From assembly GCF_032925565.1 (NCBI RefSeq), contig NZ_CP136708.1:4340001-4404000 (forward strand): a DNA stretch of 64,000 nucleotides, written 5' to 3'. Under the pieces are notes generated by a model that saw only the letters and a list, made by a program, of their open reading frames with translations, searched no databases and was not told the DNA's origin. Numbering within the stretch: position 1 is the first letter of the stretch; every line of letters begins with the position of its first letter. Made by a program: the position numbers and the translations under genes. Source of the stretch: Alteromonas sp. CI.11.F.A3. GTDB taxonomy: Bacteria > Pseudomonadota > Gammaproteobacteria > Enterobacterales > Alteromonadaceae. Of this stretch, positions 49,537 through 58,799 are shown in pieces.

Positions 49537-49542
49537 GCGCGA

Positions 49543-49570
49543 ATTATACAGAAGGCAGGATTCATTGCAA
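49543..49570 (-). promoter_or_regulatory. Sigma-70 promoter of the S10 operon
   Basis: On the minus strand TTGCAA (49570-49565), a 16-bp spacer and a perfect TATAAT (49548-49543) precede a GC-rich start region (TCGCGCCC), typical of stringently controlled ribosomal promoters. Confidence 0.78.
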
Positions 49571-49784
49571 CCGCTAGATCGCTTTTTGTACACATTAATT
49601 GCAAATATATGACTTTAGTACAGCTGCTTCTTGTTAACAGGTAATGTAAAATTACGCTATTGTTGAACCACCTTAATGTAAGTTGTATTGCCGTTAATGC
49701 GCTATATGTATAAGGTGGTAAAACGTATGCCACAATGTTTAATCAAATTTGGATATAGCAGCGTTACGCTGTGCTAAGAACACT

Positions 49785-52001
49785 ATGGAAGTAGAAGACA
49801 GTCAGCATATTTTCACCCATGTTAAACGCATTCTGAATAATCACTCGTCTTTATTAGACGCTTACAGTTTGCTTGAGCCCATCATCCTTAACATGTTTGG
49901 TGCTACCCGTATGAGCATCTTTCAGCGTCGCCGACAACACCAAGACTTGGTCGCTCGGTTTAAAACGGGTAAAGAAACCTTAGAGATTAAAGTGCCTATT
50001 AGCCCGATGTCTATTGCAGGCTATGTTGCTATCTCACAACTGCCTTTACTCATAGCCGACCCCTATAACGCCGCTGAGCTGAAAGCTATTCATCCTCGTT
50101 TACGGTTTGCTGATAAGTTCGATAAAGACAACGACTTCAAAACCACTAACATTTTATGTGTGCCTATTCTTAATGCCGGTGTATTGATGGGCGTGATGCA
50201 AATTATCAATAAACAAAACGGCAGTTTTGACGATAACGATTTAGCCCGCGCCAACGACTTAGCATTAGTGTTAGGGGCTAAATTCCGTTATGAACTTGGT
50301 GGTACAAACAATCCATTTGATTCTTTATTACATAAAGGCTTAATAAACGAACCTGCGTTAAAAGCACTGCTATCTACCTCTAAAGACACTCGTACTATCG
50401 TGCAGGGTTTGATGTCTGAACATCGCGTTCCCGAACATGAAATTGGGCATTCCCTTTCTATTCATTACCAGGTTCCCTTTATTGGTTATCTACCCGATAA
50501 GTACCATCGTTATGAAGGTGAAAGTAAACTAAACCTGTCTTACCTTAAACGTAACCATGTTGCAGTTATTTCTGATGTGGAAGGTAATCCCATTGTGTTA
50601 ATGGCAGAGCCTAATAACGCTGCGCTGTTGATGGAAACGGAAAGCGCGTTGGGTATAGAGAGCTACGAAATTGCGGTTGGTTTACCTCACCACATATTAC
50701 AGTATTTAGGTGAAGGTGGCGGCGGTGCTGCCCCAGGCGACATGAATGAGATCCTTGATGAAATTGGTCTATCAAGTGAGGAAAACGACGAGCTTGTCGA
50801 TGAACTTTCTGACGATGCCCCTGCGGTAGTACGTTTGGTTAGTCGTGTATTACACGATGCAAAACGCCTTGGCGCATCTGATATTCATATCGACCCAGAG
50901 AAGAATGCCCCTACTCGAGTAAGAATGCGGGTTGATGGTGTGTGCCGCGACATGAACAAGGTGCCTAACTCACACCATAATGCGGTTATTGCCCGTATTA
51001 AAATTATGTCTAACCTAAACATTGCAGAAAAGCGTGTACCTCAAGACGGTAAGTTAGCGTTCAAGATGAATGGGCAGTTGGTAGAAGTGCGTGTTGCCAC
51101 CATTCCTACCGTGGCCGGTGAAGGTGTTGTTATGCGTTTGCTGGCGTCTGGCGGCGCTATGCCTATCGAGAAAATGAACTTAGCGCCTACCAATTTGAAA
51201 CGCTTAGAAGACATGATTAAAAAGCCCCATGGCATCTTATTAGTGGTGGGTCCAACAGGTTCCGGTAAAACCACCACCTTGCATGCTATTTTGGGTTACT
51301 TAAACACGCCTGAGAAAAAAATATGGACCGCAGAAGACCCGGTAGAGATTACTCAGCCCGGTTTGCAGCAGGTTCAGGTAAGCCCCAAAATAGGCTTCAC
51401 ATTTGCTAACGCATTAAGGGCATTTTTGCGGGCCGACCCCGATATCATTCTTATTGGTGAGATGCGTGACAAAGAAACAGCCCACGCTGGCATTGAAGCC
51501 TCGCTTACTGGTCACTTGGTGTTATCTACCTTGCATACCAACTCCGCCCCTGAAACCATTACTCGTCTGCTAGATTTAGGGCTAGATCCTGTGAATTTCT
51601 CAGATGCCTGTGTAGGTATATTAGCCCAGCGCCTTATTCGAACCCTTTGTGGTAAGTGTAAGGAAGAGTACGTAGCGAGTGATACTGACATGGCCTTCAT
51701 TGAAAGACAGTACGGTGCGCAGATGTTAGATGAATTAGCGTTGCCTTCTCCGCTAAAACTCTACAGAGCAAAAGGCTGTGAAGAATGTGGTAATACAGGC
51801 TATAAAGGTAGAACAGGGGTTCATGAGCTTCTAGGAATGACGCCTGAGTTACGCTCGTTGGTTTACAAAGAAGCCAGTGTGTCAGAGATGAAAAAGCAAG
51901 CCACTCAAGACGGTATGCGCACCTTAGTACAAGATGCCATTTTTAAAGTCATTAAGGGCGATACTGACATTCCACAGGTGCAAATTGTCGGCGGCGACTA
52001 A
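49785..52001 (+). CDS. GAF-MshEN-GspE/PilB-type ATPase, orphan
   Basis: A 738-residue secretion/pilus-type ATPase. An N-terminal GAF-like domain (about 20-175, RMSIFQRRRQHQDLVARFKTGKETLEIKVPISPMSIAGYVA ... VPILNAGVLMGVMQIINKQNGSFDDND) is followed by a T2SSE_N/MshEN-type segment (about 190-320) that in relatives binds c-di-GMP. The ATPase core has Walker A VVGPTGSGKTTTLHA, Asp box TAEDPVEI, Walker B DPDIILIGEMRDKETA, His box TGHLVLSTLHTN, and the zinc Cys pairs CGKC and CEEC. I chose the ATG at 49785; a TTG 12 codons upstream is possible. No pilin, inner-membrane platform or secretin gene is adjacent, so its machine is unknown. Confidence 0.88.
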   Translation: MEVEDSQHIFTHVKRILNNHSSLLDAYSLLEPIILNMFGATRMSIFQRRRQHQDLVARFKTGKETLEIKVPISPMSIAGYVAISQLPLLIADPYNAAELKAIHPRLRFADKFDKDNDFKTTNILCVPILNAGVLMGVMQIINKQNGSFDDNDLARANDLALVLGAKFRYELGGTNNPFDSLLHKGLINEPALKALLSTSKDTRTIVQGLMSEHRVPEHEIGHSLSIHYQVPFIGYLPDKYHRYEGESKLNLSYLKRNHVAVISDVEGNPIVLMAEPNNAALLMETESALGIESYEIAVGLPHHILQYLGEGGGGAAPGDMNEILDEIGLSSEENDELVDELSDDAPAVVRLVSRVLHDAKRLGASDIHIDPEKNAPTRVRMRVDGVCRDMNKVPNSHHNAVIARIKIMSNLNIAEKRVPQDGKLAFKMNGQLVEVRVATIPTVAGEGVVMRLLASGGAMPIEKMNLAPTNLKRLEDMIKKPHGILLVVGPTGSGKTTTLHAILGYLNTPEKKIWTAEDPVEITQPGLQQVQVSPKIGFTFANALRAFLRADPDIILIGEMRDKETAHAGIEASLTGHLVLSTLHTNSAPETITRLLDLGLDPVNFSDACVGILAQRLIRTLCGKCKEEYVASDTDMAFIERQYGAQMLDELALPSPLKLYRAKGCEECGNTGYKGRTGVHELLGMTPELRSLVYKEASVSEMKKQATQDGMRTLVQDAIFKVIKGDTDIPQVQIVGGD

Positions 52002-52097
52002 CCATGAAATATTTACTAACACTCTAATTTTGTAGATTTAAGCGATTCAGTATTAAATATAGCTAATACATTTATTAATAAGGGAAAGGAAACCAAT

Positions 52098-52589
52098 ATG
52101 AAAGCAATAGTTTTTGCATTGTTATTTACAGGCACACTAATATCAACGGCAGTAGACGCCCAATCACGAACGAAAGATCACATGTGGAAAACTGAGTACC
52201 TTTCGATTGTTGAAAGTGGGTTGTTCGCACTAAAAGCTGAAAACTACCAAGAAGCCCATACTAAGCTATTAGAAGGTGCCAAGCTAGGTAACAAGCAATC
52301 ACAGTATTACTTGGCTCAAATGTATTTTCAGGGCTGGGGTGCCGAACCTAATTATGAAGAGGGTTGGTTGTGGTTAACTGTCGCAATGGAACAAAAAACC
52401 GCGGAGTGGAATCGTTCTTTTCGCTCAATTCGCGATGCTTTACCTGAAGACTTTAGAACTGCGATGGAACCTTTCGTAGAAGAACACATTGCAATGTACG
52501 GCGCGAAAGCTCAAGACTTACGCTGCGAAAAGCGTGCGGCAATTGGCTCAAACATTAAAGAGATAATCTGCACTAAGCGATTCTACTAA
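52098..52589 (+). CDS. Exported Sel1/TPR-like repeat protein
   Basis: A 163-residue protein with a signal peptide (MKAIVFALLFTGTLISTAVDAQ) and one or two Sel1-type helical repeats (LKAENYQEAHTKLLEGAKLGNKQSQYYLAQMYFQGWGAEPNYEEGWLWLTVAMEQ). The C-terminal part has two Cys (LRCEKRAAIG ... EIICTKRFY), a likely disulphide in the periplasm. AAGGGAAAGGAAACC precedes the ATG at 52098. Sel1 repeats mediate protein contacts; the partner is unknown. Confidence 0.78.
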   Translation: MKAIVFALLFTGTLISTAVDAQSRTKDHMWKTEYLSIVESGLFALKAENYQEAHTKLLEGAKLGNKQSQYYLAQMYFQGWGAEPNYEEGWLWLTVAMEQKTAEWNRSFRSIRDALPEDFRTAMEPFVEEHIAMYGAKAQDLRCEKRAAIGSNIKEIICTKRFY

Positions 52590-52606
52590 TTAATTTGTTA
52601 ATTCAT

Positions 52607-52636
52607 AAAAAAGCCCGATAATTATCGGGCTTTTTT
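52607..52636. terminator. Bidirectional terminator, Sel1 gene / acnA
   Basis: AAAAAAGCCCGATA (52607-52620) pairs perfectly with TATCGGGCTTTTTT (52623-52636), between the convergent Sel1 gene and acnA. Confidence 0.93.
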
Positions 52637-52687
52637 ACTTTTAGCCCATAGCGCACTAAAACGCTAAACGCCAATTTTAACCAATCA

Positions 52688-55399
52688 CTATTTCTTTAAG
52701 TATTGGCGAATTACATAATGCAAAATACCGCCGTTTTCGAAATAAGTGAACTCGTTTGAGGTATCGATACGAATATCCATCGAGAACGTTTGCGACTCGC
52801 CTGCATCAGACGTTACGGTTACATCTACTTCTTTTTGGTCGCGACTTACTGCACCAATTGAGAAAGTTTCGTTCCCTTTAATTCCTAAGCTACTTGCACT
52901 GTCACCAGGCTTAAACTGCAACGGTAATATGCCCATGCCAATTAAGTTAGAACGGTGAATACGCTCATAGCTTTCCACCATTACCGCTTTCACGCCCATT
53001 AATGAGGGCCCTTTCGCCGCCCAATCTCGGCTAGAGCCTGTACCGTATTCTTTACCGCCGACGACTACAGCACCAACACCTTCCTCTTTATAACGCATAG
53101 CAGCATGGTAAATAGACATGGCATCACCGCTTGGATAGTGGGTAGTAGCACTGCCTTTTGTTCCCGGTGCCAACTGATTCTGCAAACGAACATTAGCAAA
53201 AGTACCCCGCATCATTACTTCATGGTTACCTCGCCTAGACCCGTAAGAATTAAAGTCTTTGGTATCTACACCCTCTGCTTGCAAGTATTCACCTGCTGGA
53301 CTGTCTGGCGCTATCGCGCCTGCCGGAGAAATATGATCTGTGGTGATTGAATCGCCCACTTTAACCAAGCATCTCGCGTTCTCGATAGCACTAAGTGCTT
53401 CAGGTTGTTCGCCCATGGTTTGGAAAAACGGAGGATGTTTAATATAGGTAGAGTCGGGCCAATCGTATACCGATGTTGGGCTAACCGTTAGGTCATTCCA
53501 CACACCGCTTCCTTTAAATACGTCGGCGTATTTTGCTTTGAAGATATCACTAGTAACATGTTCGGCAATATGGCTTTGAATTTCATCTTCACTTGGCCAG
53601 ATATCTTTTAAATATACTGGCTCGCCATTGCTGCCTAACCCTAGCGGCTCTTTAGTAATATCAATATTCATATTACCGGCTAACGCATAAGCCACTACCA
53701 ATGGTGGTGAGGCTAAATAGTTGGCTGCAACATCTGAATGAATACGACCTTCGAAGTTACGGTTCCCCGATAGAACAGAGGTAACAGTAAGTTTGGCCTT
53801 TTTAATTGCATCGCTAATAGCATCAGGCAAGGGCCCTGAGTTACCGATACAAGTTGTACAACCATAACCCACAAGGTTGAAACCGAGTGCTTCAAGTGGG
53901 TCCATCAAGTTTGCATCTTCAAGATATTGCGTCACCACCTGCGAACCAGGGGCTAAAGACGTTTTTACCCAAGGCTTTCGGGTTAACCCTTTTTCTGCCG
54001 CTTTTTTCGCAAGTAACCCAGCACCGATAAGCACTGAAGGGTTTGATGTATTGGTACAACTCGTAATGGCCGCAATAACAATAGCGCCATCTTCTAAGTT
54101 AAATTTATTGCCACGGAATTCTACATACGAATCATGCTCTTCGTTCACTTCAGGCACTGCACCGCCTTCTGCGACAAATTCCGTTTCTTCGTCTAGCACT
54201 TTCACATCAATTTGCGTGCGATGCCATTCGTTAAATGCCTTTGATGCGTTATCTAGTGCAATTCTATCTTGAGGACGTTTAGGCCCTGCAATAGAAGGCA
54301 CAACGTCGTTTAAGTCGAGTTCTAACGTTTCGTGGTATTGTGCATCTTTACTGAAGTCATCGTGCCATAGCGAACTTTCCTTCGCATATGCTTCAACAAG
54401 TTCAATCTGCGATTCGTCACGCCCGGTTAGGCGCAAATAATCTAGCGCCACTGCATCGATAGGGAAGATACCGCAGGTTGCACCATATTCTGGTGCCATG
54501 TTAGCAATGGTGGCGCGATCGGCTGTGGTTAAATGCTTCAAGCCCGGACCATAGAATTCAACAAATTTACCCACTACACCATGAGCACGAAGTTGCTGAG
54601 TGATTGTTAACACCATATCTGTTGCTGTTACGCCAGTTGGCAGTTCACCGTCTAATCGAAAACCCACTACTTTAGGTAGAAGCATGGTAACGGGTTGACC
54701 TAACATGGCCGCTTCCGCTTCAATACCGCCTACACCCCAGCCTAATACGCCAAGCCCATTAATCATGGTGGTGTGTGAATCGGTACCTACAAGGGTATCT
54801 GGATATACTAACGTGTCGTCACCTTCTTGCTTAGTGAAAGCAACACGGGCAAGGTATTCAAGGTTAACTTGGTGGACTATTCCTCGACCAGGAGGAACAA
54901 CTTTGAAGTTATCGAAGCTTGATTGCCCCCATTTTAAAAACTGGTAACGCTCTTTATTTCGCTCAATTTCAACGTCGGTGTTTTTCTCTAACGCGTTTTC
55001 TTCTGCGAAGAAATCAACCATTACTGAATGGTCAATGACCAATTCTACTGGGTTTAGCGGGTTGATAGCCTGAGCATCGCCGCCTAACTTGTTAACTGCA
55101 TCGCGCATAGCGGCCAAATCAACAATAGCTGGTACGCCAGTAAAATCCTGCAAGATTACGCGGGCAGGAACAAAAGAAACTTCATGCTCGACATGATTTT
55201 CGGTGTTCCAAGTAGCAACTTGTTCAATGTCGTCACTGGTCACAAACTCTTCATTTTCGTGACGCAGTAAGTTTTCTAGAAGAATTTTAATACAATACGG
55301 TAATCGGTCGAGCGCAAAGTTCTCATTTACTTTGTCAAAGCTAATGGCCTTGAAGGAATTGCCATCGACATCGATATTGGAAAAAGATTGATATTTCAC
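52688..55399 (-). CDS. acnA: Aconitate hydratase A
   Basis: Interconverts citrate and isocitrate through cis-aconitate in the TCA cycle, with a 4Fe-4S cluster. It is 903 residues, the AcnA/IRP type. The cluster Cys ligands lie in AAITSCTNTSNPSVLIGAG and GYGCTTCIGNSG, and the active-site segments VGTDSHTTMINGLGVLGWGVGGIEAEAAMLGQP, GDSITTDHISPAG and GTGSSRDWAAKG are intact. It ends IRQYLKK. Start ATG at 55399. AcnA is the stress- and stationary-phase isozyme in E. coli; this role is not shown here. Confidence 0.97.
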   Translation of the reverse strand: MKYQSFSNIDVDGNSFKAISFDKVNENFALDRLPYCIKILLENLLRHENEEFVTSDDIEQVATWNTENHVEHEVSFVPARVILQDFTGVPAIVDLAAMRDAVNKLGGDAQAINPLNPVELVIDHSVMVDFFAEENALEKNTDVEIERNKERYQFLKWGQSSFDNFKVVPPGRGIVHQVNLEYLARVAFTKQEGDDTLVYPDTLVGTDSHTTMINGLGVLGWGVGGIEAEAAMLGQPVTMLLPKVVGFRLDGELPTGVTATDMVLTITQQLRAHGVVGKFVEFYGPGLKHLTTADRATIANMAPEYGATCGIFPIDAVALDYLRLTGRDESQIELVEAYAKESSLWHDDFSKDAQYHETLELDLNDVVPSIAGPKRPQDRIALDNASKAFNEWHRTQIDVKVLDEETEFVAEGGAVPEVNEEHDSYVEFRGNKFNLEDGAIVIAAITSCTNTSNPSVLIGAGLLAKKAAEKGLTRKPWVKTSLAPGSQVVTQYLEDANLMDPLEALGFNLVGYGCTTCIGNSGPLPDAISDAIKKAKLTVTSVLSGNRNFEGRIHSDVAANYLASPPLVVAYALAGNMNIDITKEPLGLGSNGEPVYLKDIWPSEDEIQSHIAEHVTSDIFKAKYADVFKGSGVWNDLTVSPTSVYDWPDSTYIKHPPFFQTMGEQPEALSAIENARCLVKVGDSITTDHISPAGAIAPDSPAGEYLQAEGVDTKDFNSYGSRRGNHEVMMRGTFANVRLQNQLAPGTKGSATTHYPSGDAMSIYHAAMRYKEEGVGAVVVGGKEYGTGSSRDWAAKGPSLMGVKAVMVESYERIHRSNLIGMGILPLQFKPGDSASSLGIKGNETFSIGAVSRDQKEVDVTVTSDAGESQTFSMDIRIDTSNEFTYFENGGILHYVIRQYLKK

Positions 55400-55794
55400 G
55401 CGCTCACCATCCTTATTTGCCTGTCATAAATATAGTTTTAGGAGCAAATTAGGAAACGCTAACCATTATTTATATTGCAGTGCTATTAGTCACTTCTATT
55501 TTCCACCGCAATGATTTGGCGCTCCTACTTACTCTCACTTATAGCTGTATACGGTAACAAAGTGAAAAAAAGTTCATGTTGATTTCATACCCTTGCCCTA
55601 GCAGTTTACGTTGCAACTCAAAGGGTCTACTTTGCTACTTCGCTTGTCTTACCTGTTAAACTTGGCTTTTCGAAACTGGATTTTTGGTTGCCGATCAACG
55701 ATGATAGCGTTCATCTTTTTTCGTATCCGTCTGACGCACCATTTCATTGGCATTCGTCGGGCATTTTCACTTTAACGCCGCAGGTAACCTTACT
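55400..55794. other. Divergent intergenic region, acnA / gpmA
   Basis: Nearly 400 bases without a convincing gene. It must contain the promoters of acnA (minus) and gpmA (plus). An A-rich tract lies at about 55560-55580. I see no strong -35/-10 pair, no terminator and no obvious riboswitch. Frames across 55688-55879 and the extension of gpmA to 55747 lack ribosome sites and family likeness. Confidence 0.4.
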
Positions 55795-56541
55795 ATGTAT
55801 AAACTGGTACTTATTCGTCATGGAGAAAGTCAGTGGAACCTTGAAAATCGTTTCACTGGTTGGCACGACGTCGACTTAACTGATACAGGGGTAGCACAAG
55901 CTAAAACCGCTGGTCAGTTAATGAAAGATGCAGGTTTTGAATTCGATCAGGCTTACACGTCTGTATTGCTTCGTGCTATCAAAACGCTAAATATCTCTTT
56001 GGAAGAAATGGGTCAACATTACCTACCTGTTGAACGTCACTGGCGTTTGAACGAGCGTCACTACGGTGCGCTTACAGGATTAGACAAAGCTGAAACTGCT
56101 GCTAAGCACGGCGAAGAGCAAGTTAAAGTGTGGCGTCGTAGTTTCGACATTCCACCACCAGCAGTAGATACTGACAGCGAACACTTCCCAGGGGTAGATC
56201 GCCGTTACAATAACGTTGATGCCGAGATTCTTCCTCGCGGTGAAAGCTTGAAGATGACCATCGAGCGTGTACTTCCTTACTGGCACGATGTTATTCGTCC
56301 AGATATTCAAGCGGGCAAGCGCGTTATTATTGCTGCTCACGGCAACAGCCTTCGTGCATTGGTTAAATACTTAGATGGCATGTCTGATGAAGACGTACTA
56401 AGCCTAAATATTCCAACTGGTGTACCTTTGGTATACGAGCTAGACGAAAACTTGAAGCCTATCTCTAAAGAATACTTAGGCGATCCAGAAGCGATTAAAG
56501 CGATGATGGATGCCGTTGCTAAGCAAGGCAAAGCTAAGTAA
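55795..56541 (+). CDS. gpmA: 2,3-bisphosphoglycerate-dependent phosphoglycerate mutase
   Basis: Interconverts 3- and 2-phosphoglycerate in glycolysis and gluconeogenesis. At 248 residues it matches E. coli GpmA (250). The phospho-histidine is His9 in [26 protein letters not shown], with the second catalytic His in [21 protein letters not shown] and [15 protein letters not shown] between. The frame is open 16 codons upstream, but the ATG at 55795 gives the family start and has AGGTAA upstream. The last residues KQGKAK agree with E. coli. The codons at the end form the first copy of a 15-bp repeat that continues past the stop. Confidence 0.96.
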   Translation: MYKLVLIRHGESQWNLENRFTGWHDVDLTDTGVAQAKTAGQLMKDAGFEFDQAYTSVLLRAIKTLNISLEEMGQHYLPVERHWRLNERHYGALTGLDKAETAAKHGEEQVKVWRRSFDIPPPAVDTDSEHFPGVDRRYNNVDAEILPRGESLKMTIERVLPYWHDVIRPDIQAGKRVIIAAHGNSLRALVKYLDGMSDEDVLSLNIPTGVPLVYELDENLKPISKEYLGDPEAIKAMMDAVAKQGKAK

Positions 56542-56596
56542 TCAAAAGCTTAGTAAACGAAGACTTAGTAATCGAAAGCCAAGTAATAGAAAGCTG
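56522..56596. repeat. 15-bp degenerate tandem repeat spanning the gpmA stop
   Basis: Five consecutive 15-base units: AGCAAGGCAAAGCTA (56522), AGTAATCAAAAGCTT (56537), AGTAAACGAAGACTT (56552), AGTAATCGAAAGCCA (56567), AGTAATAGAAAGCTG (56582). The first codes for the last GpmA residues. The gpmA stop TAA is in unit 2, and an in-frame TAA recurs in each later unit. Confidence 0.85.
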
Positions 56597-56614
56597 ACTA
56601 TTAGCGCGACGACT

Positions 56615-56645
56615 AAAAACCGCAAACATGGTTTGCGGTTTTTTT
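56615..56645 (+). terminator. Terminator after gpmA
   Basis: AAAAACCGCAAAC (56615-56627) pairs perfectly with GTTTGCGGTTTTT (56631-56643) around ATG, followed by TT. Confidence 0.92.
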
Positions 56646-56774
56646 ATGCCACTTGTTTTCAGTTCAATGCTCTAAAACGCTTACCTTTTCCACCATCATC
56701 ATTGTTACTAATTTGTAAATACTTGCTATTCCCACTACATTGGCATCAAGCTCAGTTTTTACATCAGGTGTGCT

Positions 56775-57923
56775 ATGCAGGTATCGGTCTTCAAATCAGC
56801 CAATAAACTCATTACTGGTGAGGGAGCCTTAGCGAATCTTGCCGCCGAGCTTTCAAGGTTAAACATTAAAGCGCCTGCCATTATCACCGACAAGGGCGTA
56901 AGCCAATCTGGTGCACTTGAACGTGTCACTGGCTTGCTGAATGTAGAATGCCCTATTGTGATAGACGATATCCCGCCTGAACCTGAAATAAGCATTATTG
57001 AGCAAAGGCTTACTCGACTGAAGCAACATAAGGTAGACGGAATTATTGCCGTTGGCGGAGGGAGTGCAATCGACAGCGCTAAAGTGCTTGCGGCTACGTT
57101 CGATTACACGGGCAACATTGCAGACTTGTTCGGTGAGAACTTAGTGCCAGGGCGCACGTTACCCCTTATTGCTATTCCAACCACGGCGGGTACGGGCTCA
57201 GAAGTGACGAATATTGCTATTTTGGCCGACCCTATCGCGCAGGTTAAAAAAGGAATCGTGAGCGATTACCTATTGCCTGATATTGCGATTGTGACGCCTG
57301 AAATGACTTTAAGCTGCCCCAAACACATTACTGCCGCCAGTGGTATAGATGCGTTTGTACATGCATTAGAGGCCTACCTATCGGTTAATGCCAGCCCTAT
57401 TACTGATGCTTTGGCTAGCAAGGCTATGATTCTTATTTATCATTCTTTGCCGCTTGCCTATGCAAATTCCAACGATGTTAAAGCACGTGAAGATATGGCA
57501 ACCGGAAGTTTAATGGCAGGTTTGGCGTTTGGTAACGCGGGCGTTGGCGCCGTGCATGCGCTAGCTTATCCGCTAGGCGGTCGCTTTCATTTATCTCACG
57601 GCATGAGCAATGCGGTTATGTTGCCCCATGTTATGCGCTGGAATATAGGGGCTTGCCAACAGCGCTTTGTGGATGTGGCGGGCTTTTTACATTTGCCTAT
57701 TTCTGATAAAACGCAGTTAGAAATTGCTAATCAGGTAGTAGATGCCATTGAAGCACTGTGCAGAAAAGTGGAAATACCTGCCACACTGCGCAACTTTGAC
57801 ATTAGCGAAGACGCTATTCCTTTATTGGCAGAAGAAGCGAGTAAAGTAACTCGTTTGCTGCGTAACAACCCAAGAGTATTAAGCAAACAAGATATCGCCC
57901 AGATATACAAAGAGGCGTTTTAA
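56775..57923 (+). CDS. Iron-containing alcohol dehydrogenase
   Basis: An NAD(P)-dependent group III dehydrogenase of 382 residues. The nucleotide-binding GGGSAIDSAKVLAATF and IPTTAGTGSEVTNIAI, and the metal-site segment AASGIDAFVHALEAYLS with AVHALAYPLGGRFHLSHGMSNAVMLPHV, supply the Asp and three His ligands. This family covers propanediol, butanol and lactaldehyde-type dehydrogenases; the substrate cannot be read. It appears to be a single gene 130 bases after the gpmA terminator. Confidence 0.92.
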   Translation: MQVSVFKSANKLITGEGALANLAAELSRLNIKAPAIITDKGVSQSGALERVTGLLNVECPIVIDDIPPEPEISIIEQRLTRLKQHKVDGIIAVGGGSAIDSAKVLAATFDYTGNIADLFGENLVPGRTLPLIAIPTTAGTGSEVTNIAILADPIAQVKKGIVSDYLLPDIAIVTPEMTLSCPKHITAASGIDAFVHALEAYLSVNASPITDALASKAMILIYHSLPLAYANSNDVKAREDMATGSLMAGLAFGNAGVGAVHALAYPLGGRFHLSHGMSNAVMLPHVMRWNIGACQQRFVDVAGFLHLPISDKTQLEIANQVVDAIEALCRKVEIPATLRNFDISEDAIPLLAEEASKVTRLLRNNPRVLSKQDIAQIYKEAF

Positions 57924-57964
57924 ACGCCTCATCGGTAATACTTAACTACCTAATTGGGTGATCG

Positions 57965-58639
57965 CTATTTACTTAATTGGTTTACGATAGCCTCTGCAAC
58001 CGCGTGAGCACTTGCTGGATTTTGACCAGTGATAACACGCTCATCTTCAATCACATGTACATTCCATGGTTGAACTTTACTGAATTTAGCGGCTTTACGG
58101 GCTAATGCTTCTTCGAGTAAAAACGGAATATCGTTAATGGTGCCGTAATCCACTTCTTCTTCGCGGGTAAAACCAGTAATTGCTTTACTGGCAATTAGGT
58201 CTTCGCCGTTACTAAGCTTAATAGGTAACAGTGCTGCTGGGCCGTGACATACCGCGCCAACAATACCGCCATTTTCATAATGGGTAGCAGATAGCTTAGC
58301 AAAGTCTTCGTTGCTGGCGAGGTCGGACAATAGTCCGAAGCCACCTGGATAGAACACAGCATCATATTCATTAATGTTCACGTTTGAAACGCTCATGCTG
58401 TTGCTGGTGCGCTTTTTGAAGTCTTCGTTGTTTAACACCGCGGCATTAACGTCGTCGCCTTCAATGTCGGTACCGTAAATAGGAATAGCACCGCCTTCAA
58501 TTGACGCGATATCGTACTCTACGCCGTGTTTATTAAAAACATCGATTGCATGGGTAATCTCCGGCGAATAAGTACCGTTCGCTTGATCAGTAGTACCTAG
58601 TGTTGCGTGGTTTGTTACTGGGATAAGTATCTTTTTCAT
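57965..58639 (-). CDS. DJ-1/PfpI family protein (Hsp31-like)
   Basis: A class I glutamine amidotransferase-like protein of 224 residues. The nucleophile elbow is GAVCHGPAAL (Cys131), with the family Glu in NGTYSPEITHAIDVF (Glu27) and FYPGGFGLLSDLASN. Size and the YSPE motif resemble the Hsp31/glyoxalase III branch, which may handle methylglyoxal or act as a chaperone. The gene is divergent from a LysR regulator 160 bases away, the usual layout for a regulator and its target. Start ATG at 58639 with AAGAAACC upstream. Confidence 0.88.
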   Translation of the reverse strand: MKKILIPVTNHATLGTTDQANGTYSPEITHAIDVFNKHGVEYDIASIEGGAIPIYGTDIEGDDVNAAVLNNEDFKKRTSNSMSVSNVNINEYDAVFYPGGFGLLSDLASNEDFAKLSATHYENGGIVGAVCHGPAALLPIKLSNGEDLIASKAITGFTREEEVDYGTINDIPFLLEEALARKAAKFSKVQPWNVHVIEDERVITGQNPASAHAVAEAIVNQLSK

Positions 58640-58799
58640 GGTTTCTTCCTATGCGTAAGACACATTAGCTGTGCCGTAGTAATCATGTGCATACACTATA
58701 GAATATCCCTGATAATTTGATAATATGCGAAATAGTTAAATCACTATTGCCATATAGCAACAATAGTAATTTTTTACTCACACATCACGAGTGAAATAA

